Assembly (NCBI GenBank): GCA_902489575.1
Contig: CABUAQ010000085.1
Span: 1-8,530, forward strand
DNA: 8,530 nt
Reading direction: 5' to 3'
Source of the DNA: an uncultured bacterium
GTDB taxonomy: Bacteria; Cyanobacteriota; Vampirovibrionia; Gastranaerophilales; Gastranaerophilaceae
Under the pieces are notes generated by a model that saw nothing but the letters and a program-made list of their open reading frames with translations, was not told the origin of the DNA and made no database searches. Of this stretch, positions 4,404-8,530 are shown piece after piece (the first letter of the stretch is position 1; each line of letters starts with the position of its first letter). The position numbers were made by a program, and so were the translations under genes.

Positions 4404-6848
4404 ATGAATTTTAGAAACAGTAAAAAATTCGGATTTACATTAATGGAGATAGTAATTGCAGTCTTCATTGTTGCATTACTAACTATTTTGACTGTTCCAA
4501 TTATTACAAGACAATTAGAAAAAGCAGATGAATATTCTTATTATCTCGCTTATAGAACAGTGGAACAGATGGCAGGACAGATTGTTTCATTGGGTGATCC
4601 GAAAGAACTTAATTTGAATGCTCTTAATGGATTAAAAGTTGCGCAAAATAGCAATAATGATATTACCTTTAAAGAATATTTAGCAAATAAACTTGATTTA
4701 AAAACTAAGTCAAATAATGTTAAAAAGTTTATTGCTTTCTTAGGGGACAGATTTGTATATGCTGAGGCTTTTATATTCAAGAAATTATTCCCGGCTGTTA
4801 TTGCAGGTGATACTGTTACAGTGGAAGAACCGGGTGTAGTTAGCTGGGATTCTTCCTTATATGATGAGCTTTGGTTGGCTTATCGTGTTTGTAATGGTTA
4901 TACAGTTAAGAAGGCAGAAACATCAACAACTAATCCGGACGGTACTACTTCTACAATAACAACGAACTATACTAAGGAAGATTTCAATAATTGTATAGGT
5001 TATACAGCCTCAGCGCAGTTGGTTGAGAATGATGTTGTTGTAAATACTATTGAACCGCATTCTGAGTTAAAATCATTTTTATTAAGCGGAACTGTTTGTA
5101 ATGAAAATACTTCTGCCATTGCGTCTGCAGCTTCATTCATTGCAAGTCAGGAACATCCTAATGCAAGTGCTTTTTGTAGCAGTTCTGCATTTAAGAAGGT
5201 GTGTGTAAATGGAGGCAGCAGCACAATTGTACAAGATGGTATAACTAAAAAGCTTACTCACTATTTTCAGGAAGGTGAAGATAGATTTGAGGGTGACGAT
5301 AGCGAAGATCTTGATGATGGCTCCGGTGATGATGCAGGCGAGAATACCGGTACAGGGGTAGATGGTTTTGTTGAACCTGAACATTCAAGCCCTGCCGGAA
5401 CCTGTATTGTTGATGCTGAGTATGATATTGATGTGTCTAGCCCTGGATCAAGTGATAATCCTCCTGAACGTGAAACTTTTCCGGCAAATTACTGTGACAA
5501 TCATGGTTATTTGAATATGACTAATGAGGCAGCACCGGATTCTGTAGCTTGTGTTTGCAAAAACGGTTACATGATGTCGCTAAATAATGACAGAGCTTGT
5601 GTTCTTCCGTGTGCAACACAAGGCGAAGTTCCTTATGTTAATAATTTAAGTCAAACTGTATGTTGTCCAAATGACTTTGATCCTGGATATAATGGCGGAA
5701 GAGGAAGATGTTGTCCTGAGCATTCTGCATATACAGGAAGTTCTTGTGAATGTACTGAAGGGTATACGATGAGTTCAGCAGGAATCTGTGAACCAGATGG
5801 CACATGCACCAAGGGTTCAACCTGGAATGCTGAATATAAAGTATGTGTTGTAAACCCGCCAATTATTAAAGCAAATCGCTTCTGTGAGCGTATTACAGAA
5901 TTTTGGAATATATCTTCTTCAAGCTGTGGCAATTGGTCAACAACAGAAGGTATTCAGTATAACGCAGATGTTTATAATGCTGCAAAAGGTGAAAATGGCA
6001 CTTTAATGTCTATTCAGGCAAAAACAGGGGCTTTTGCTAATATAACTCCTAATATTACTTTTGCTAACGGATTAAAAATGTGGATATTATCTGATAAATC
6101 AGCTTCTATCCCGGGTTTATCCTATACTCCGGTAAATGCTTCTGCATCACAAAATGTTTGCCGTAAAATTGACGTTGCCACACACGTAAAATGTTCGTTG
6201 CAGGATGGTTATTTCTGTAAGTCTGAGAATAGCTGTTTTACAATGGATAATGCTAGTAAGGCTGCTATCAGAGATGCTCGTACTTGTTGCGGTACTATAG
6301 ATCTTTCAGATATTTCTGCTGCGGCTTTGACTACTCCAGGCTTAAATAAGGATGACTATTTAAGAGATCCTTCTGCTTATGCAATAAGTGGTTTCACTGT
6401 GTTTGTTGATATAAATGGAGATAAAGGTAACGGTACTTTGTGGGATGATGTTTACCCGTTCTTTATTGCGGCTAATGGTTCGGTATATCCGGCTTACCCG
6501 TTAGATGCAAATAAACAGTCAACCGGATCTTCATCTTTGTATATCGGCGGTAATAGTGAAAAACAATTACCTGTTGATGTGTATTACTATGAAAGTACAA
6601 ATGAATCCAGAATTAAGAAGATTGCATTTCCTGGTGTGTCTTACGCAAGAGGGATATGTTCCGCCCGCAAGGTAAGTAAATTCGCTCCTTACTGTATGAA
6701 CCTAGGTGAGAAATTTGCAATGCCGGTTGTAGGCGGCACTCTTACAGGTTCTGGTTATATTTCTAACGATGATAGAAATACGTCCTTGAACCCTTGTGAT
6801 AGTCACAATTGTTATGTCGCTGTCCGTAAGAAATTGCGATCATTCTAA
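4404..6848 (+). CDS. Giant cysteine-rich prepilin-like surface protein
   Basis: An 814-residue protein with a class III (type IV pilin) leader: SKKFG^FTLMEIVIAV, cut after G10, with Glu at mature position 5, followed by a hydrophobic helix to about residue 33 and the amphipathic 'LEKADEYSYYLAYRTVEQM'. Pilins and pseudopilins are normally 120-200 residues, so this is four to five times larger. After a globular part with scattered cysteines comes a strongly acidic linker (about 290-330), then a cysteine-dense region (C334-C481, 15 Cys) with two EGF-like 'CxCxxGYxMS' units and two 'CCP' motifs. The C-terminal part is also disulfide-rich and contains 'FTVFVDINGDKGNGTLWDDVYPFF' elements near 665-690, split here over a typical pilin-end motif, and ends basic (KKLRSF). 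It probably sits in a type IV pilus or type II secretion-like machine as a tip or minor subunit and acts outside the cell; partners are not in the window. It ends the operon, before a strong terminator. Confidence 0.88.
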   Translation: MNFRNSKKFGFTLMEIVIAVFIVALLTILTVPIITRQLEKADEYSYYLAYRTVEQMAGQIVSLGDPKELNLNALNGLKVAQNSNNDITFKEYLANKLDLKTKSNNVKKFIAFLGDRFVYAEAFIFKKLFPAVIAGDTVTVEEPGVVSWDSSLYDELWLAYRVCNGYTVKKAETSTTNPDGTTSTITTNYTKEDFNNCIGYTASAQLVENDVVVNTIEPHSELKSFLLSGTVCNENTSAIASAASFIASQEHPNASAFCSSSAFKKVCVNGGSSTIVQDGITKKLTHYFQEGEDRFEGDDSEDLDDGSGDDAGENTGTGVDGFVEPEHSSPAGTCIVDAEYDIDVSSPGSSDNPPERETFPANYCDNHGYLNMTNEAAPDSVACVCKNGYMMSLNNDRACVLPCATQGEVPYVNNLSQTVCCPNDFDPGYNGGRGRCCPEHSAYTGSSCECTEGYTMSSAGICEPDGTCTKGSTWNAEYKVCVVNPPIIKANRFCERITEFWNISSSSCGNWSTTEGIQYNADVYNAAKGENGTLMSIQAKTGAFANITPNITFANGLKMWILSDKSASIPGLSYTPVNASASQNVCRKIDVATHVKCSLQDGYFCKSENSCFTMDNASKAAIRDARTCCGTIDLSDISAAALTTPGLNKDDYLRDPSAYAISGFTVFVDINGDKGNGTLWDDVYPFFIAANGSVYPAYPLDANKQSTGSSSLYIGGNSEKQLPVDVYYYESTNESRIKKIAFPGVSYARGICSARKVSKFAPYCMNLGEKFAMPVVGGTLTGSGYISNDDRNTSLNPCDSHNCYVAVRKKLRSF

Positions 6849-6859
6849 CTGTTGCAGAT

Positions 6860-6892
6860 AAAAAGGGTTTTGGTTTTACCAAAACCCTTTTT
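6860..6892 (+). terminator. Rho-independent terminator after the prepilin gene
   Basis: A perfect 15-bp inverted repeat (6860-6874 with 6878-6892) with a TTT loop and a run of five T at the 3' side, 11 bases after the prepilin stop. It should end the operon transcript from 2846. The matching A run makes it symmetrical, though no gene converges on it from the right. Confidence 0.9.
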
Positions 6893-6911
6893 ATGTTTTA
6901 ATTAATTTGTT

Positions 6912-6917
6912 AGGAGG
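6912..6917 (+). promoter_or_regulatory. Ribosome binding site AGGAGG of the YhcH-family gene
   Basis: A perfect AGGAGG lies 5 bases before ATG 6923 but only 2 bases before the overlapping in-frame GTG at 6920. This sets the start at 6923. Confidence 0.8.
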
Positions 6918-6922
6918 CTGTG

Positions 6923-7372
6923 ATGATTATAGATAAATTGGAAAATATTTCACTGTATAAAGAAATTCCTGATTGTGCTTTGGTATTTATTAAGAAACTC
7001 TCTACAGATATTGAATGCAGACGGTATCCGTTGTCCAGTGAAAATTTTGCTAATGTTGAAGTATACACAACCAAAAATGTTTCGGATACAAAATTTGAAT
7101 CACATAAAAATTTTATTGATATTCAATTATTGTTGTCAGGTAAGGAGCGAATTTATTTTAACCATATCAATAATTTGGTTATAAAAACTCCTTATGACAT
7201 AACCAATGATATAACTTTTTACTCTAATCCAGTTTCTGATGCTGATTATGTAACTTTGGACGGCACAAATTTTGTAATGCTATATCCGCACGAGGCTCAT
7301 GCACCTCAATCTGCAATCAATAATATTCCATCTGATGTTAAAAAAGTTGTTATAAAATTAAAAGTTGGATGA
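6923..7372 (+). CDS. YhcH/YjgK/YiaL family (EbgC-like) cupin-type protein
   Basis: A 149-residue protein, the usual length for this family. It starts MIIDKLENISLYKEIP and carries the family signatures 'ESHKNFIDIQLLLSGKERI' (E59, H61, D66) and 'FVMLYPHEAHAPQ' (H123, H126), then 'VKKVVIKLKV'. These histidines and acids would form the metal site of the double-stranded beta-barrel. Members are tied to sugar metabolism, for example beside sialic acid or beta-galactoside genes, and are thought to act on free sugars such as anomers; the exact reaction here is unknown. It follows the operon terminator by 30 bases, with little room for a promoter. It converges on miaA with an 11-base gap between stops. 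It ends in TGA, showing that TGA is a stop in this genome. Confidence 0.88.
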   Translation: MIIDKLENISLYKEIPDCALVFIKKLSTDIECRRYPLSSENFANVEVYTTKNVSDTKFESHKNFIDIQLLLSGKERIYFNHINNLVIKTPYDITNDITFYSNPVSDADYVTLDGTNFVMLYPHEAHAPQSAINNIPSDVKKVVIKLKVG

Positions 7373-7383
7373 TTAAAATATTT

Positions 7384-8268
7384 TTATTTCTTTAGTTTTT
7401 CGGGATAAATGTTCCACTTTATTTCTTCATTCTTCCTGAACCACGTTAATTGACGCTTTGCATAATTTCGTGTATTTTTTTTCAATAAATCAAGTGCGGT
7501 TTCTAATGAATATTTATCGTCTAAATAACCCAAGATTTCACGGTAGCCTATTGTATTGACTAAATTTGGAATCCTTCCGTGTTTATTAATCAGATGTTTT
7601 GTTTCATCAACTAAACCGGAGTCAATCATTATATCAACACGTTTATCTATTCTATCATACAATGTTTTTCTATCAAAGTTTCTGCCAATCCACTCAATTT
7701 CAAATTCGCTTTTTTCTATTGAGCGGGTATTTTTTAACGGCATATTTGTTGCTGTAACTATTTCAATGGCTCGAATTATTTTTTTTCTGTCATTACAATT
7801 AATTTCTTCTCCCGCGGATTTATCAAGTTGTAACAGTTTTTTGTATAGTTCTTTATTTGGCAATTCTTTTAATTCATTACGAAGTTGCCTGTCTGCTTCT
7901 ATTTTGGGGAGATTATAGTTTTTTAAAAGAATATCTATATATAAGCCTGTACCGCCTACTATAATTGGGATTTTACCTTTTGAGGCTATTTGATAAATTA
8001 TCTCCATAGCCGTTTTTTTATAAAGTCCTGCTGAATATTCAAATTCAGGCTCCACTATATCTATCATATGATGAATAATTCCGGACTGTTCTTCAAGTGA
8101 TGGTTTTGCTGTTCCAATATTAAAGCCTTTATATACTAATCTTGAATCTGCAGAAATAATTTCGCCGTCAAGTTTTTTAGCAAGATCAATAGAATAAGTA
8201 GTTTTCCCGCTAGCTGTTGCTCCCACTATAGCTATTACTTTTATTGGTTTAGAGAAATGTTTGTTCAT
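7384..8268 (-). CDS. miaA: tRNA dimethylallyltransferase MiaA
   Basis: MiaA adds a dimethylallyl group from DMAPP to N6 of adenosine 37 in tRNAs reading UNN codons, in the cytoplasm. The 294-residue protein has the full set of landmarks: P-loop 'GATASGKTT' (16-24), 'SADSRLVYKGFNIGTAKP' (D41), 'HHMIDIVEPEFEYSAGLY', 'PIIVGGTGLYI', 'DRKKIIRAIEI', 'NTIGYREILGYL' and the C-terminal 'TRNYAKRQLTWFRK'. Arg-Leu replaces the more common Arg-Gln in the DSRQVY motif, a variant I believe is tolerated. An in-frame TTG at 8289 would add seven residues without a ribosome site, so ATG 8268 is preferred. The start overlaps the end of the upstream membrane-protein gene by 20 bases, suggesting an operon and coupled translation. 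No Shine-Dalgarno sequence is seen. Confidence 0.96.
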   Translation of the reverse strand: MNKHFSKPIKVIAIVGATASGKTTYSIDLAKKLDGEIISADSRLVYKGFNIGTAKPSLEEQSGIIHHMIDIVEPEFEYSAGLYKKTAMEIIYQIASKGKIPIIVGGTGLYIDILLKNYNLPKIEADRQLRNELKELPNKELYKKLLQLDKSAGEEINCNDRKKIIRAIEIVTATNMPLKNTRSIEKSEFEIEWIGRNFDRKTLYDRIDKRVDIMIDSGLVDETKHLINKHGRIPNLVNTIGYREILGYLDDKYSLETALDLLKKNTRNYAKRQLTWFRKNEEIKWNIYPEKLKK

Positions 8269-8530
8269 AATATGTAAATAGTAGCACAACTATGTAAACC
8301 AGAAAATAATAATAAAGAATTAAAACAAAGAAATATAAAAACGGGTTGACCATAAGTAAGGTATTTAATACAGAGATAACTATAATTAAGACTGCAATAT
8401 ATAGGAACAATAAGAGACTGGATTTTAAATTCTTAAATATCTTAATTATAGAATAGTACAGAGCTTTGTAAGGATTTTTTTCATTATAAACGATCTCCGG
8501 CACCAACAACATTGTTAAAAAAGAGATAAT
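8249..8530 (-). CDS. Multi-pass membrane protein, 3' end only
   Basis: The frame is open to the window edge, upstream of the first ATG at 8512, so this is the last 93 or so codons of a longer gene. Visible are 'VPEIVYNEKNPYKALYYSIIKIFKN', then two hydrophobic spans (LLLFLYIAVLIIVISVL and FLYFFVLILYYYFLVYIVVLLF) and a short tail ending QTFL. The pattern of an amphipathic 'E..np..Al..S....k.n' segment followed by two closing helices recalls the C-terminus of DUF4013/YciC-like integral membrane proteins; that is a resemblance, not a firm family call. Its stop lies within the first codons of miaA, so the two are probably co-transcribed. Transport or envelope role unknown. Confidence 0.7.
   Translation of the reverse strand: MISFLTMLLVPEIVYNEKNPYKALYYSIIKIFKNLKSSLLLFLYIAVLIIVISVLNTLLMVNPFLYFFVLILYYYFLVYIVVLLFTYYEQTFL

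Noticed and set aside
5270..5395. Acidic Asp/Gly-rich stretch as an RTX-type calcium-binding repeat
   Set aside because: No regular GGxGxDxxx nonapeptide is present; it is a low-complexity acidic linker.
8269..8289. An in-frame TTG start for miaA giving seven more residues
   Set aside because: No ribosome binding site, and ATG 8268 gives a standard MiaA N-terminus ahead of the P-loop.
1..8530. CRISPR arrays, rRNA, riboswitches or transposases
   Set aside because: No regularly spaced direct repeats, no conserved rRNA or riboswitch cores, and no transposase-like protein were seen on either strand.

Overview
The window comes from an AT-rich bacterial genome and carries one tRNA gene and nine protein-coding genes, one of which runs off the right edge. 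TGA serves as a stop codon and TGG as Trp, so the standard bacterial code applies. The mix of genes suggests an uncultured gut-type lineage, most likely Gastranaerophilales ('Melainabacteria', non-photosynthetic Cyanobacteria). The pointers are AT-rich genes, prepilins ending in a 'VDINGDKG...WDDVYPF' block, a stand-alone transketolase half, and secreted proteins I cannot name. This assignment rests on remembered resemblance, not on a search, and is moderate at best.

Layout. Bases 1-237: a tRNA-Leu(CAA) gene with its own promoter, ending in a symmetrical hairpin that can terminate transcription from both sides. Bases 237-1667 (-): an unrecognised 476-residue soluble protein. Bases 1782-1958 (+): a 58-codon candidate membrane or exported peptide gene whose stop overlaps that of the next gene. 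Bases 1955-2800 (-): an exported 281-residue protein, possibly with a CsgG/TolB-N-like fold. Bases 2801-2845: a compact divergent promoter with two perfect extended -10 boxes, each predicting a transcript that starts on the A of the ATG it serves. Bases 2846-6848 (+): a tight operon of a WecG/TagA-type glycosyltransferase, the N-terminal half of transketolase, and a giant (about 814 residues) cysteine-rich prepilin-like protein, closed by a strong 15-bp terminator. Bases 6923-7372 (+): a YhcH/YjgK/YiaL-family sugar-associated protein. Bases 7384-8530 (-): miaA, preceded by and overlapping the 3' end of a multi-pass membrane protein gene.

How they may work together. The 2846-6848 operon joins a cell-surface glycan glycosyltransferase, a sugar-phosphate enzyme half and a surface-exposed prepilin, so a glycan or pilus role at the cell surface is a reasonable inference. 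miaA and the tRNA-Leu(CAA) are housekeeping; tRNAs that read UNN codons and carry A36-A37, as this one does, are MiaA substrates.

The points most worth checking are the back-to-back leaderless promoter, the giant pilin with its EGF-like CxC repeat, the transketolase half without its partner, the Asp-to-Glu change at the presumed catalytic position of the glycosyltransferase, and the unannotated small gene.
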